From Nitrososphaera sp. UBA210 (GTDB lineage: Archaea; Thermoproteota; Nitrososphaeria; Nitrososphaerales; Nitrososphaeraceae), in the NCBI GenBank assembly GCA_002494895.1, contig DADA01000117.1, forward strand, positions 1 to 5,924: 5,924 nucleotides of DNA, read 5' to 3'. Both the position numbers and the translations under genes were made by a program. A model generated the notes under the pieces. The model ran no database searches and was not told where the DNA came from. It saw only the letters and a list, made by a program, of their open reading frames with translations. Shown in pieces: positions 5,627 through 5,924 of this stretch. Position 1 is the first letter of the stretch, and each line of letters opens with the position of its first letter.

Positions 5627-5924
5627 TCAAGCTGAATGTTCTAAAGAAAGTAAAGGCAGAGGACTTTACCGTTGTTGCTTCGCTACCTGACATGGGAAGG
5701 GTAGGGGGTCTTGTTTCTTCATTTCTTTCACAGCATCTAAAGACGCAGCTTCTCGCCGAGATAACATCAAGTGACAAACCCTGGGTATCGCATTCTGACG
5801 GCATTGTGAACGCCATCAATGACTCATACAAAATCTATCATGACAAAATTCACAATTTGATGATCTTTACAGGCGATTCCCAGCCCCAGGACCCGGGCGA
5901 GCTTTACAGGTTATGCAACGCCCT
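5623..5924 (+). CDS. PAC2-family protein (proteasome assembly chaperone-like), 5' part only
   Basis: The first 100 codons of a gene that runs off the right edge. The start is GTG at 5623-5625, overlapping the upstream TGA (GTGA), with a weak purine-rich GGGATGG about eight bases before it; no ATG occurs in frame until codon 24, inside the conserved region. The protein begins with a strand followed by VVASLPDMGRVGGLVSSFL (residues 17-35), matching the 'G-x-P-G-x-G-x-V-G-x-x-x-x-x-x-L' opening of the PAC2 family (formerly DUF75). It continues into QLLAEITS (42-49), also usual there, and then NLMIFTGDSQP (80-90), the central strand and loop. Archaeal PAC2-type proteins include proteasome-assembly-chaperone relatives, but many are uncharacterised, so a proteasome role is inferred from family only. 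The overlap makes co-transcription and coupled translation with the dehydrogenase very likely. Confidence 0.85.
   Translation, partial: MIKLNVLKKVKAEDFTVVASLPDMGRVGGLVSSFLSQHLKTQLLAEITSSDKPWVSHSDGIVNAINDSYKIYHDKIHNLMIFTGDSQPQDPGELYRLCNA

Noticed and set aside
5535..5831. A 98-codon open frame on the minus strand at the dehydrogenase/PAC2 junction.
   Set aside because: It overlaps two genes with clear family motifs on the plus strand and encodes a Ser/Arg/Cys-rich sequence with no motif.

Overview
The window most likely comes from a soil-type ammonia-oxidising archaeon (Nitrososphaera-like Thaumarchaeota/Nitrososphaerota). The case is indirect. Codon use is rich in AGG/AGA and ATA at moderate GC. 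TATA-like boxes lie about 25-40 bases before most start codons, with no Shine-Dalgarno, which suggests leaderless or short-leader archaeal transcripts. A PAC2-family gene sits at the right end. No rRNA, tRNA, CRISPR array, insertion sequence or other mobile element is visible. I see no frameshift in the genes.

Layout: the left quarter is on the minus strand. It holds the 5' part of a spore photoproduct lyase-like radical SAM protein (1-352, running off the left edge), preceded on the same strand by a 355-residue protein I cannot place in a family (412-1479). A 111-base divergent intergenic region (1480-1590) with a TATA-like box for each direction and a small inverted repeat separates these from a plus-strand block. 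That block begins with a 192-residue transthyretin/carboxypeptidase-regulatory-like beta-sandwich protein (1591-2169). It overlaps by 19 bases a large 848-residue GMC-family FAD oxidoreductase (2151-4697). After a 47-base gap with its own TATA-like box come a beta-hydroxyacid dehydrogenase (4745-5626) and, with a GTGA stop/start overlap, the start of a PAC2-family protein (5623 to the right edge).

How the genes may work together: the overlapping beta-sandwich/GMC pair is the distinctive unit. The GMC protein keeps the flavin-binding fold and the catalytic His/Asn pair, and carries a five-cysteine cluster. It also has roughly 300 extra C-terminal residues not explained by the usual GMC domains. 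The small overlapping partner is probably made in step with it and may be an accessory subunit. The substrate is unknown. The downstream dehydrogenase could act on an aldehyde or hydroxyacid, but its separate promoter-like element means a shared pathway is only a guess. The dehydrogenase and PAC2 genes look co-transcribed.
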